Below are positions 8,549 through 18,017 of a stretch of DNA of 64,000 nt, piece by piece. The position numbers were made by a program, and so were the translations under genes. The notes below the pieces were generated by a model. That model searched no databases, was not told the DNA's origin, and saw only the letters and a list, made by a program, of their open reading frames with translations. Numbering within the stretch: position 1 is the first letter of the stretch; each line of letters begins with the position of its first letter. Origin of the DNA: Vibrio renipiscarius (GTDB lineage Bacteria > Pseudomonadota > Gammaproteobacteria > Enterobacterales > Vibrionaceae); contig NZ_JTKH01000003.1 of NCBI RefSeq assembly GCF_000827885.1, positions 434,001 through 498,000 on the forward strand. The letters are read 5' to 3'.

Positions 8549-10174
8549 TTAAACTTCGTACTCTATTCCCAAAGCTTCCACAAACTTCTTCTCAGCTTCG
8601 ATAATCATACTTTTCCGTTCAGTCAAAACTTTTCGCTTCTCATGTTCACTTGAGGCTGGACTTAGGGCGTCCAACATTTCTTTTGTAAGAAACATATCCG
8701 CAAGATCATCATCTCTCAGTTCATCTGCGTCAATAAACTTACTAAACCTATCACCATATCCTTTCAATCTAGGAACAACACTTTCTGGAAAGAATGCGTT
8801 ACCTTCACTCTTTACATCCTTAAATAGGTAGGATAGATACATTCCATCCAATTTTTTATCAGACAGATAAGGTTGAAGTTTATGATCTTTCTGTCGGTTC
8901 AGCATGAAGAGAATCAAAGCATTTGAACGTACGCTTCCTGCATTTATTTTCTTTGGAAACTCAACAGTTTTAAAAGCTATATTGGGCTTATCACTATACA
9001 AGATATCTACATTTTCTCCTACAAGATAAGACCTAAACTGATTATACGCCTCACGTTGCTTACTTATCGTGTAAATAGTGAAATAATTTGAATAAGTGGT
9101 CACCCAGAACCACGTTTTTAAATCACTTAACTGCTTATCTGAAGGGTTTTCTAATGTATTAAAAAAATCAGTAATAAAAATAATTTGAGGGATGTAAGGT
9201 AATTGTTTTCCATCTAAAACTAATAGTTCTTCGTAAAGAAACTGAGCGGCCTTTTCGATAGAAGCAACCGTTTTCTTTGTCACCTCAATAAAATCATTTC
9301 TTTTAGCCAAATCTGCTAGGTTATTGGATTGGTCGAAATATGCTTTTCCGAATGAGTGCGTGATACATTTTAAAATAACATCTCTTGGATTTGGTAAGTT
9401 ATGGAAGTTGTAGTCTTCTAAACGAATCAATAAGCCGTCAATGAGAGTCCCTAATCTGAAATCACGATCTCGATTATACGTCAAAGCCGAAATCATCCAG
9501 TCTGGAGATATATCTGTACCTTTCGAGTTAACTCGGGAAAAAATCTCCACAGCTTGGTCAACACTCCCCCCATTGATAGTTATTGATGGAATTTCATAGT
9601 CAATGATCGCGGAACCTAAGTCAGCATAGCGCTCCATGAACAGTTCAACGTCTTCAGGGGGCACATTTGAGGTCAATAAACTAGATTGAAATCTAAAGGC
9701 AGCTTTAGTATCTATTAAAATATGCAGTGGAACTTGCCACGCAGTAATCATACTATGAGAGCGAGGAACTAAAAATTCTTCAGTAGACAAGTCATAATAG
9801 ACGTTAAATTTTTTCTCTCTTAGCTGCTTATCCGTAATGCGGGCACCACTATCCGGGTTGTTCAAACACCCAAATAATGCAGATAATCTTTGAAAACCAT
9901 CAAGAATAAACCAATAATCTGGAGAGTTAGGCTCAGAAAGTTCAAATCCGCCCATTTCTTCTGCTCTCTCAAAAGACTCAGATTCAGGTTTCCACATTAG
10001 AATAGATCCGATTGGATAACCATTTTTTATGCTATCAAATAAATCCTTAATTGCATTAACATCCCAGACAAAATCTCGTTGAAATTTAGGTATCTGTATA
10101 TCTCCGGAACGAACACTGTCCATCCAGTTAACCAAGCGCCTTACTTTAGTTTCTATCGTTAACTTTTTACTCAT
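8549..10174 (-). CDS. DUF262 domain protein (GmrSD/ParB-like)
   Basis: 541 residues. The N-terminal DUF262 fold is shown by IQIPKFQRDFVWD near 27-39, LDGFQRLSALFG near 92-103 and the IFSRVNSKGTDIS block near 215-227. The usual family motif is DGQQR; here the first Q is F. I see no DUF1524 HNH motif in the C-terminal half. DUF262 proteins occur in type IV restriction (GmrSD) and in BREX-like systems, where the domain binds or hydrolyses nucleotide. It is the last gene of the operon, with an ATGA overlap with the TOPRIM-like gene, so it is probably part of the same defence unit. Biochemical role unknown. Confidence 0.8.
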   Translation of the reverse strand: MSKKLTIETKVRRLVNWMDSVRSGDIQIPKFQRDFVWDVNAIKDLFDSIKNGYPIGSILMWKPESESFERAEEMGGFELSEPNSPDYWFILDGFQRLSALFGCLNNPDSGARITDKQLREKKFNVYYDLSTEEFLVPRSHSMITAWQVPLHILIDTKAAFRFQSSLLTSNVPPEDVELFMERYADLGSAIIDYEIPSITINGGSVDQAVEIFSRVNSKGTDISPDWMISALTYNRDRDFRLGTLIDGLLIRLEDYNFHNLPNPRDVILKCITHSFGKAYFDQSNNLADLAKRNDFIEVTKKTVASIEKAAQFLYEELLVLDGKQLPYIPQIIFITDFFNTLENPSDKQLSDLKTWFWVTTYSNYFTIYTISKQREAYNQFRSYLVGENVDILYSDKPNIAFKTVEFPKKINAGSVRSNALILFMLNRQKDHKLQPYLSDKKLDGMYLSYLFKDVKSEGNAFFPESVVPRLKGYGDRFSKFIDADELRDDDLADMFLTKEMLDALSPASSEHEKRKVLTERKSMIIEAEKKFVEALGIEYEV

Positions 10175-11184
10175 AATTGCTCTCGAATTTTTTGGATGAT
10201 GTCTTTAAGTTCATTCGGATTTTGTTGATGTAAAGTACGCTCGAGTAAAGAGGCTTTATCTACACACTCTAGCTGGAACAGCTTTGGACACTCAGATTTA
10301 AAGTCATCCCGTCCTTCTCCGGTAAATCTTTTCAAATCATTTGCTCTAAAAACCACCCTATCTTGCTCATTCACACTTGAGAAAAAAGTCTGGAACTCTT
10401 CGGGCAGAGAGTTAAAGTTAACATCACGAAAGCCTTTTTCTAAGTCAAAGTAATCTTTTTGTTCAGGAGAAAGCCTTAAGTAAGCTTCAACAAAAAGGCG
10501 ATTCTCTGTAACGCGATCAAACGCTATAGCGGGAATATAATTTTCCATTTCTCGCTTTTCTAGAATGTGGTGTGGGACTTGGTTTTCACTCAAAAACTGA
10601 ACCAGATTTCTTGTACCCTGTTTTAATGGTGCGCCAGAGTACTCCTTATCACTATCAAGTAAGACAAAACACCTCAGATAATCTTTCTTTTCTCTAGTGA
10701 AGCGTCCCGAGCCAAAACTCTCTAACTCTGTCTCAATAACTTGTTGGACGGTACTTCCTCCACCCATAACAAATTTAATCCACCTATTGTCGATGTGCTT
10801 TTCAATAGCTTTAGAGTCTTGCCTAAAACACTTGAATATCGCTTTTAGGAAGTATGCGTCGTTACGACTATTTTCTAGTATAATTTGAAGAGGCGCGCTA
10901 AGGAAATTAAATGCTTCAAAAGGGGAATAGCTAGAGCCTATTGCTACTTTTACTTTATCGTATTTATTGCCCATTTGAACGGATTTAGCAACGCTTTCTT
11001 CCCATAACATTTTATCTATATCGCTCAGGCTTCCATACCACTCCGAGTTTTCAGTAGCTTCCACATCATCTATATCACTTTGATAAAAAGTATGCTGATC
11101 AGTACAGACATTCCAAACCTTGTTGAGATTTTGCACATCTACTTGTCCTTGGGTAAACAAATCGCGATGGATAGTAAAAAACAC
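10171..11184 (-). CDS. TOPRIM/DUF4435-like nuclease-type protein, partner of the upstream ATPase
   Basis: 337 residues from a GTG at 11184, one base after the ATPase stop, with AGAGG eight bases upstream; an ATG further upstream at 11286 would lie 100 bases inside the ATPase gene and is less likely. Residues suggest a TOPRIM-type metal site: E104 (IILENSRNDAYFLK, like the VEG.sD..F motif), D177 and D179 (VLLDSDKE), and E214 (EMENYIP). This E...DxD...E layout with an adjacent AAA ATPase is the architecture of OLD/PARIS systems (AriB is DUF4435). Assignment rests on motif reading only; the fold should be checked. It overlaps the DUF262 gene by four bases. Confidence 0.65.
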   Translation of the reverse strand: MFFTIHRDLFTQGQVDVQNLNKVWNVCTDQHTFYQSDIDDVEATENSEWYGSLSDIDKMLWEESVAKSVQMGNKYDKVKVAIGSSYSPFEAFNFLSAPLQIILENSRNDAYFLKAIFKCFRQDSKAIEKHIDNRWIKFVMGGGSTVQQVIETELESFGSGRFTREKKDYLRCFVLLDSDKEYSGAPLKQGTRNLVQFLSENQVPHHILEKREMENYIPAIAFDRVTENRLFVEAYLRLSPEQKDYFDLEKGFRDVNFNSLPEEFQTFFSSVNEQDRVVFRANDLKRFTGEGRDDFKSECPKLFQLECVDKASLLERTLHQQNPNELKDIIQKIREQL

Positions 11185-11185
11185 G

Positions 11186-12325
11186 TTAGTTACCTCTTTG
11201 AGCCTTCGCCAATCTTTTGGCTTCAACAAAACTTTCATTGAAGATATCATCAGGCCAGAAACTGACATTCCCCTTGGCATCAACATTAATGGGAGTCAAC
11301 TCGCTAACTCCCGTTTCTTCATCGGCGTCTACAAAATAGATCTTTATCTTTTCAGGTGTTAACACCCCCGAAGCTACAAGGCTTCTTAACCTCAAAACCA
11401 TATTCTGAGAATGTGTTTCGATAAGATATTTCTTATTTGGATCATCAACGACCGATTTTGCGAACAGCTCCCCCAGTTCACCATGAGCAGCAGGATGTAA
11501 ATGTAGTTCTGGCTGTTCTAAAACAATTAAAGTTTCTTGGTCTGCTGGTAGGAAAGCCCTTGTAACAATAGGAAGAGCTTGGCTCATACCTTGGCCCACA
11601 TCCTTAATATTGACGTAAGTTGAAGATTCTTCCTGAACTAGTTCTACTTGGTAAAATGGCGACTTATCCGGATTTATTCTAACTTTCCAACCGTTGAAAT
11701 GTTTTTTATACCAATCACTAACCTTCTCGACGAAGCTACCACTCCCTTCTTGAGATTTATGAATCAGAATCGGGTAAGCATTCTCACCGTGAGTTCCAAA
11801 CTTGTCATTTGAACTTGAAGTATGTCGGTTATAACTTCTTTCTGGTAGCTTTCTAAATGGGCCAATGTAGTCAACGTTTAACTTCAATGACAAATCATCT
11901 TGCTCTTCCTCATCGAGGCGAGTAAACCCCCTGTACTCATTGCTGTCGTCTGCCAAGTACTCACGCCCATTTTTCAGATGGCGCCATTCAAGAACCGCAA
12001 ACTGGTCCTTAACAGGGTCCGTTTGAAATACTGATACTTCTAAAGACTCTTCAATGTCAAAAACACCTATCTTCAATGCATTTGCACCTGTCGCTTTTCT
12101 ACCATGCATTAGGTCTCTAAACTCAGCACCTAACTCAACCCCATTATTTACAAACTGGAGCGGTTCTGGAAAATCGCCTTTTAGAGAGTTCTCTATCATG
12201 CTCGGCAGTTTTGCAATTGCACTTTTTCCAGCACTATTTTTTCCCAAGAGTATGGTAATAGGTTTGAGCTCTAATTCTTGTTTATTCTTGAAAGCTTTAT
12301 AGTTTTCAAATGTTATTTTTTTCAT
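11186..12325 (-). CDS. AAA/ABC-type ATPase (DUF3696, OLD/AriA-like)
   Basis: 379 residues. Walker A GKNSAGKS at 28-35 follows an ABC/SMC-like N-terminus (ITFENYKAFKNKQELELKPI). An ABC-signature-like region occurs near DVGQGMSQALP, and Walker B/D-loop is LIVLEQPELHLHPA near 262. The C-terminal NVSFWPDDIFNESF resembles the ending of DUF3696 (COG4938) ATPases. Such ATPases pair with TOPRIM or HNH nucleases in phage defence (PARIS AriA, Septu PtuA). Its ATG overlaps the HsdR stop by one base (TAATG), and the TOPRIM-like gene starts one base after its stop. Probably the sensor/motor of the downstream nuclease. Confidence 0.75.
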   Translation of the reverse strand: MKKITFENYKAFKNKQELELKPITILLGKNSAGKSAIAKLPSMIENSLKGDFPEPLQFVNNGVELGAEFRDLMHGRKATGANALKIGVFDIEESLEVSVFQTDPVKDQFAVLEWRHLKNGREYLADDSNEYRGFTRLDEEEQDDLSLKLNVDYIGPFRKLPERSYNRHTSSSNDKFGTHGENAYPILIHKSQEGSGSFVEKVSDWYKKHFNGWKVRINPDKSPFYQVELVQEESSTYVNIKDVGQGMSQALPIVTRAFLPADQETLIVLEQPELHLHPAAHGELGELFAKSVVDDPNKKYLIETHSQNMVLRLRSLVASGVLTPEKIKIYFVDADEETGVSELTPINVDAKGNVSFWPDDIFNESFVEAKRLAKAQRGN

Positions 12326-15300
12326 TAATAATGCTCCTCAATATAACCGTACGCCTTGGCGAACAGCTCTTTGTCTTTTCCTAAACCAAACTGCGCTAAT
12401 GTTAGTAGCAGTGCCTTTTGAATCTCTCTTGGGCCACTGTTCGAGCTTTGCCAGCCTTTAAAGCGTTTGGCTTTTACAATCTTGTCTATCTGTTCAACGA
12501 CGTCACCAATTACCTTGGGTGTGCTCTCAGGGCGCGTCTCTAAAAATAACTCCGTCAGTGCTTGTTTGTTATCTTCCTTAGTTACGGGCGAGTCGCCCGT
12601 TTCACGTTCGGCTTGCACTGTGTCTTTGGCCGTATCAAGTAGCCCTTTCAACCAGTCGATTGCTTTAATAACACCTGCTTCATAATCCTGGCGCAATTTC
12701 TCTAAGCGCTCGCCGAGAGCGATAAACTTCGGATTACCGCTGCCTCGCAGACGGCCCATCAGATCAATTTCAAGCTGACTTGCTCGCTTCTCTTGTTCTT
12801 TCTCAGTCAACGTGAAGATAGCGTGCTCATCCATAACCAATTCATCAATATCATCACGAATGCGATTGATATCAGTATACTCATGAATCATCTTGATGGT
12901 TTCTGGGCCTAGCGCTGCCCAAACAAGAGAACCTGTTTGCCCTACAGGGCGAACTGATTCATAGATTTGTACCAACCACTTATAATCCGCACGATAGGGG
13001 GTTAAGAACGCATCTGGGTTAATCGCAGTCCATAACTTAGCTAATACACCGAAAGAGGCTGCAAACTCATCACGCTTCACGTTAGTCGGCAAGCAAGCTT
13101 GTGCTGCCATAATCCCGTCAAAGCCGTCGATGGTTCTGTCGACGTTAGGGAAGAAGCTTAAACACTTGTCTAGTTGAGCTGGCAGTAGCTCCTTAAAGGC
13201 CTCGATGCCTTCTACAACACCGTCTATCTCTTCAGGATCGTATGCGAGTGCGGTACGCAGGTTCTCAAACACGCCAAGGTAATCAATGATGAGGCCCATT
13301 TTCTTACTAACATTATCTGTCTCGTACAAACGGTTAGTACGACACATTGCCTGCAACAAGGTATGGTCACGTAATGGCTTATCTAAGTACATGCAGTAGC
13401 AGATAGGCGCATCAAAGCCAGTCAACAGTTTTGCGGTTACAATCAGCAATTGAAGTGGTTGTTTTGGATCTTTGTAATCCTCAATCAGGCTCTTCTGCTT
13501 TTGGTCATTACCATCAATCTCTTGCCAACGTTCAAAGTCGGACTCTTTGATAGGCAGCTCAAGATCTTGCTTCCATTTACGCCAGTCCTTGTTAACCTTG
13601 CCTTTCTTACTTGCGTCTTCATCTTTGATTGGTGCTTGGTCGACGTTCATGACCACTTCTACCGCATCAAAGCCTAGTTTCTTACCGAGTAAATAATACA
13701 TCTGAACACAGGCATCTCGGTCATAGACCACAACCATGCCTTTCATCTGCTTCGGCTTTACATGGCTTACAAAGTGATTGGAAATATCTTCGCTTACTGC
13801 CGCCATGCGTTTTGGCGCCTTCAACATAATAGCTAAGCGGCCAGCACGTTTAGACAATGCCATTTTCTCATCATCGTCCAGGTCGTTGTCTTTGACCATT
13901 TGTTCAAAAGCTTCATCAATCGCTGCACGATCTACACGAAGCTCAGCCAAACGAGGCTCGAACTTCACCGCATTGGTCGCTTTATCTCGTATGGATTGCT
14001 TATAGCTGTAGCGGTTCATATAACGCCCCTCATCCTCTTCAGCACCAAAGAGTTTGAAGGTGTTACGGTCGATACCGGAAATCGGCGTACCTGTTAAACC
14101 ATAGAAGTGAGCATGAGGTAGCGCCCAGCGCATTTTGTCGCCAAGAGAGCCTTCTTGAGTACGGTGCGCTTCATCCACCAGCACAATAATGTTGTCACGA
14201 CTGTTTAGGCCGTTTTCATTGCTCTCATCGATTTCGACATCTTTAAACTTGAAGACTGTGGTGATCAAAATGCCGCGACTATCTTGTTCTATGTGCTCAC
14301 CAAGCTTTCTACAGCTTTGTACTTTGATGAGGTTTTTAACATCGGCCCCACCGAAGGTTTCATTAATTTGGCTATCAAGATCTCTACGGTCAACCACAAT
14401 TAACACGGTTGGATTTTTCAATTTGTTATCCGCACGGAGCATACGAGCGGCATAGAGCATAAGCAAGGACTTACCAGAACCTTGGAAATGCCAGATAAGC
14501 CCTTTTTTCGGATAGCCTTTTTTTACACGCTCAACAATTTGCTTTGCGGCTTCAAATTGCGGATAACGCGGCAATATTTTAATGCGTTTAGGTGGCGTGT
14601 CTTTACCTGTCTTCACCGTTGAAAAGAGTGCAAATGACTCTAACATTTGAAGCAAGGTTTCTGGATTCAGCAATCCTTCACTGCTATCAAGTACATTAGC
14701 TAAACTTGCTGGAATTTCATCTCGCTGGTCGGTTTTATGCCAAGGTCCCCAATCTTTGACTCGGGCATTAATCGCACCATAAGCAAAAGTGCGACCTTCA
14801 GAAGCAAAACACAGAAGGTTTGGCACGAAGAACGGCTCAACATTTTTCCAATAATGCTTTTGACCACCCATAAAATCAGCAGCGCCATCTTGCCAAGTCA
14901 CACTTGGTCGGGTGGCTGATTTCACTTCCCCAACCACCAGTGGGATACCGTTCACGTAGAGAACGATATCAAAGAACACCTCTGTCGCGGCAATGAAATG
15001 AACCTGCTGCACGACAACAAAGTGGTTGTTTTCAGGGGTATCAAAGTCAATCAGCTTGATAGTGATATGATCACCATTTTCACCAAACGGTAGGCTCTTT
15101 TCTGCCATCAACCATTCATGAAAATTCTCGTTAGCTTTGACTAAACCTGTGTGCTTGGCTTCCAACATCAAGCCACGAAGTTTGTAGATCACTTCATCGG
15201 CATAATCTGGATTGTTGTCAATATCAGGGTTTAACGAACAAAGCGCATCTTTAAGCCAAGTATCAACGAAAATATCGTGAGTTTGCTTGGGTAAGCTCTC

Positions 15301-15387
15301 ACCATGGCAGTAATTCCACTTCACTCCGCTTAAGCCTTTTAAACGGTCAATAATTCCATTTTCTGTGACGGTTTGTTCGTTAAACAT
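12325..15387 (-). CDS. hsdR: Type I restriction enzyme R subunit (HsdR)
   Basis: Motor and nuclease subunit of a type I restriction complex: translocates DNA and cuts at distant collision sites. 1020 residues. The PD-(D/E)xK nuclease site is D140, E154 and K156 (FFDIVLYVNG...GEVKS). The SF2 motor follows: GSGKSLLM near 302, VDEAH near 402, GLTGTPISG near 430, and a late TAKLLTGFDAP / QAMCRTNRLY block. Length and layout match EcoR124-like HsdR. It starts seven bases after the HsdS stop and overlaps the ATPase gene by one base. Confidence 0.93.
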   Translation of the reverse strand: MFNEQTVTENGIIDRLKGLSGVKWNYCHGESLPKQTHDIFVDTWLKDALCSLNPDIDNNPDYADEVIYKLRGLMLEAKHTGLVKANENFHEWLMAEKSLPFGENGDHITIKLIDFDTPENNHFVVVQQVHFIAATEVFFDIVLYVNGIPLVVGEVKSATRPSVTWQDGAADFMGGQKHYWKNVEPFFVPNLLCFASEGRTFAYGAINARVKDWGPWHKTDQRDEIPASLANVLDSSEGLLNPETLLQMLESFALFSTVKTGKDTPPKRIKILPRYPQFEAAKQIVERVKKGYPKKGLIWHFQGSGKSLLMLYAARMLRADNKLKNPTVLIVVDRRDLDSQINETFGGADVKNLIKVQSCRKLGEHIEQDSRGILITTVFKFKDVEIDESNENGLNSRDNIIVLVDEAHRTQEGSLGDKMRWALPHAHFYGLTGTPISGIDRNTFKLFGAEEDEGRYMNRYSYKQSIRDKATNAVKFEPRLAELRVDRAAIDEAFEQMVKDNDLDDDEKMALSKRAGRLAIMLKAPKRMAAVSEDISNHFVSHVKPKQMKGMVVVYDRDACVQMYYLLGKKLGFDAVEVVMNVDQAPIKDEDASKKGKVNKDWRKWKQDLELPIKESDFERWQEIDGNDQKQKSLIEDYKDPKQPLQLLIVTAKLLTGFDAPICYCMYLDKPLRDHTLLQAMCRTNRLYETDNVSKKMGLIIDYLGVFENLRTALAYDPEEIDGVVEGIEAFKELLPAQLDKCLSFFPNVDRTIDGFDGIMAAQACLPTNVKRDEFAASFGVLAKLWTAINPDAFLTPYRADYKWLVQIYESVRPVGQTGSLVWAALGPETIKMIHEYTDINRIRDDIDELVMDEHAIFTLTEKEQEKRASQLEIDLMGRLRGSGNPKFIALGERLEKLRQDYEAGVIKAIDWLKGLLDTAKDTVQAERETGDSPVTKEDNKQALTELFLETRPESTPKVIGDVVEQIDKIVKAKRFKGWQSSNSGPREIQKALLLTLAQFGLGKDKELFAKAYGYIEEHY

Positions 15388-15394
15388 AAACTTC

Positions 15395-16540
15395 TCAGTT
15401 AAAAATATTATGAGACAGATTTCTGCCGACTAGAGCAACTTGCTTTTTCTTTAACTCCAACGCCATCTGCGTATTCTCAAAAGCATCTAATGCTGAACAT
15501 ATTTGATTAAGTTCGCATTTGGGAGGGACAGATATGATTAAATTACCAGTATTTTTTGTTCCAATATGCTTAATCTTTGTCCCAGCAGCAATACCTAGAA
15601 ATCCTCCACTTCGATGCTTAAATGTCAATAACCAATAAAGATGACGTGCGCTAATTTTTTCTGAGTAAGCCCTTACTCTAATTAGAGTATTTTGAAAACA
15701 GTATTTCCCATCAATATCGAAGTATGCAGAATCGCCCACATCTTCTGCTTCTCCTCCCTCTACAAGAAGAGTGTCTCCAAACTTAAGCTTATATACATCT
15801 TGCTCAGCAGCCGTAAAGTTCATTTCTAAGACATCTTCTAGGTTTATTTTCCCACGTTTAATGTTTGCGGGCCTTAAATACCGAAACATATCCTCCCCAT
15901 CCATATGTTGAGGAGCTCTCTGACGCCCACCCTTTACTTCACCTAAATCAGTAAGTCTTACTTTTGTCCAATGATTCTTTGGTGATAACGAACTAAGCAA
16001 AAAGCTATGGAACAGGGTTTTGAAACTATCTAGAGTTTCATTCGTTAAATTAAGAGAATGCTGTGCCGCATCAAAAACGCTTAGCAGTCGCTTAGCCTCC
16101 GTAGACTCTTGAGAAGGAATATCGAAACCTGCCAATTCCTTAAATTTTGTTCTAGGCGACAAAGAACCTGTTGATGTTTTTACTGCCCAACTCCAAAACT
16201 GCTCAGTCTGTAAGATTAGTGGCAAAATGCTTGAACCTTTGGCTTTTCCTAATGGCTCCAGGACGATAATATCCCCTGAGCAAATGCCGTCAAATTCAGC
16301 GATTGCTGCCTTTTTCAAGTATGGACGACGCTTTCCAAAGAGTATCTGCCCTTTTTTGAATACACGCGTAAAGCTAGGTGAGTCATCAGCAATCATTCCC
16401 CAACGCTTTATCTTTAACGAACCAGAATCCAGGTGTTCAAGGCCAATGTAACGCTCATAGCCATCGCCAATAGGATCTTTAGTCGTTAGCTTTACTTCTT
16501 TACAGATATCACCGAATTTTACAGTTTGTTTATCAGTCAT
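15395..16540 (-). CDS. hsdS: Type I restriction specificity subunit (HsdS)
   Basis: Determines the bipartite target sequence. 381 residues with two target-recognition halves: about 1-160 (FGDICKEVKLTTKDP ... SLSPRTKFKELAGFDIP) and about 195-350 (WTKVRLTDLGEVKGGR ... IKHIGTKNTGNLIISVP), each followed by a helical spacer (conserved region). Both halves are divergent from each other, so an asymmetric site is expected; the sequence cannot be predicted by eye. The start overlaps the second HsdM gene by eight bases. Slightly short for the family (usually about 400-450). Confidence 0.9.
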   Translation of the reverse strand: MTDKQTVKFGDICKEVKLTTKDPIGDGYERYIGLEHLDSGSLKIKRWGMIADDSPSFTRVFKKGQILFGKRRPYLKKAAIAEFDGICSGDIIVLEPLGKAKGSSILPLILQTEQFWSWAVKTSTGSLSPRTKFKELAGFDIPSQESTEAKRLLSVFDAAQHSLNLTNETLDSFKTLFHSFLLSSLSPKNHWTKVRLTDLGEVKGGRQRAPQHMDGEDMFRYLRPANIKRGKINLEDVLEMNFTAAEQDVYKLKFGDTLLVEGGEAEDVGDSAYFDIDGKYCFQNTLIRVRAYSEKISARHLYWLLTFKHRSGGFLGIAAGTKIKHIGTKNTGNLIISVPPKCELNQICSALDAFENTQMALELKKKQVALVGRNLSHNIFN

Positions 16541-18017
16541 TATTTTTTACCTCGTAACCTAACTGCTCGAGGCTATTAAATAGCTTATTAGTTTGCTTCT
16601 TAAGTTGTACTCGGCTCATTTTCCATGACTCAATAGCATGTTCGATATCATGTACTTCCTCACTAACCTTCGCTTTCACGTAAAGTGGAATAGATAAGTT
16701 GTATTGGTTTTCACTGATAGTGTTTAAATCAACCAGCGCAGCAATATCGCTTTGGTTATCTGGTTGGAAATAAGCTTCACATAGCACATCTAAATCAGCA
16801 TCCGATAAACGGCTGTGAGCACGCTCGCGGGTTACATGTTCTACACCGTTGATAAACAGGATCTTGTTTTTACGCTCAACTGGCTTATTGCAGTTAAGTA
16901 CTACAACGCACGATTCCATTGGCGAGTTATAGAACAGATTTGGCCCAAGTCCTATTACCGCTTCGATAATGTCAGACTCTATCACCTGTTTACGGATCGC
17001 TAGCTCTGAGTCACGGAACAGAACACCGTGAGGCCACAGCATAGCCGCACGGCCCGTATCCGGCTTTAAGCTTTTGATGATATGGGTATAGAAGCCATAA
17101 TCCGCACAACCTTGCGGTGGTACGCCGTACATATTGCGACCATACGGGTCCGCTGCAAACTTTTCACGGTTCCACTTTTTGATGGAGTAAGGCGGGTTAG
17201 CAAAGATGACATCAAACTGTTTGAGCTGGTCGTTCTCAATAAACTTAGGGTCGCCTAGGGTATCGCCACGCATAACATCGAACTCTTCAATGTCGTGTAG
17301 GAACATGTTCATACGTGCGATTGCAGAGGTTAGCAGGTTTACTTCTTGGCCATACAAATGAACGCCACGCCACTCTTCACCCTGAGAACGTAGGTCCATC
17401 ACAGCATTAAGCAGCATACCGCCCGTACCACAGGTTGGGTCATACGCACTCTCACCCGGCTTGAGCTTCATAATACGAGTCATCAAATGAACAACAGTAC
17501 GATTGGTGTAGAACTCGGCTGCGGTATGGCCTGAGTCATCCGCAAACTTTTTGATCAAGTACTCGTAAGCCTCACCCAAGTCATCTTGAGCGACAGACTT
17601 AATACCTAGCGGGATTTTACTGAAATGTTGAATAAGATCCGATAGCAAATGATCAGGCAAACGCTCTTTGTTGGTCCACTGCGCATCCCCAAATACACCG
17701 TGCAAACGCTCATTCTTTGCTTCAATCAAACGCAGCGCATTTTGAATCGCTTCACCAATATCTTTGCTAGTGTTGCGAACTTTCTCCCAGCTTGCTTCCT
17801 CTGGGATATCGAAACGGTGATACATCGACATCGCTGCATATTCGGCATCACCTTCGTGCAGCTCGAGTGCTTCGTTATACTCTTCTAGATATACATCCGA
17901 TAGTCGCTTAAAGAACAGCAGTGGGAATACGTACTGCTTGTAATCAGACGCATCAATTTGGCCACGCAGGAACTCGGCTGCCCCCCAAAGTAGCTCTTCT
18001 AGTTTGTTTTTATTCAT
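16533..18017 (-). CDS. hsdM: Type I modification methyltransferase, second HsdM
   Basis: 494 residues, an N6-adenine methyltransferase subunit. It has the N-terminal HsdM helical domain (LEELLWGAAEFLRGQIDAS), SAM motif I DPTCGTGGMLLNAV near 190, and catalytic NPPY in VIFANPPYSIKKWN near 273. It is clearly a diverged paralogue of the preceding HsdM: same architecture but different sequence (EFYTNRT here, EFYTPRT in the other). Most type I loci have one hsdM, so either the complex uses an HsdM1/HsdM2 heterodimer or the two have different roles. ATGA overlap with hsdM1; eight-base overlap with hsdS. Confidence 0.9.
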   Translation of the reverse strand: MNKNKLEELLWGAAEFLRGQIDASDYKQYVFPLLFFKRLSDVYLEEYNEALELHEGDAEYAAMSMYHRFDIPEEASWEKVRNTSKDIGEAIQNALRLIEAKNERLHGVFGDAQWTNKERLPDHLLSDLIQHFSKIPLGIKSVAQDDLGEAYEYLIKKFADDSGHTAAEFYTNRTVVHLMTRIMKLKPGESAYDPTCGTGGMLLNAVMDLRSQGEEWRGVHLYGQEVNLLTSAIARMNMFLHDIEEFDVMRGDTLGDPKFIENDQLKQFDVIFANPPYSIKKWNREKFAADPYGRNMYGVPPQGCADYGFYTHIIKSLKPDTGRAAMLWPHGVLFRDSELAIRKQVIESDIIEAVIGLGPNLFYNSPMESCVVVLNCNKPVERKNKILFINGVEHVTRERAHSRLSDADLDVLCEAYFQPDNQSDIAALVDLNTISENQYNLSIPLYVKAKVSEEVHDIEHAIESWKMSRVQLKKQTNKLFNSLEQLGYEVKNND

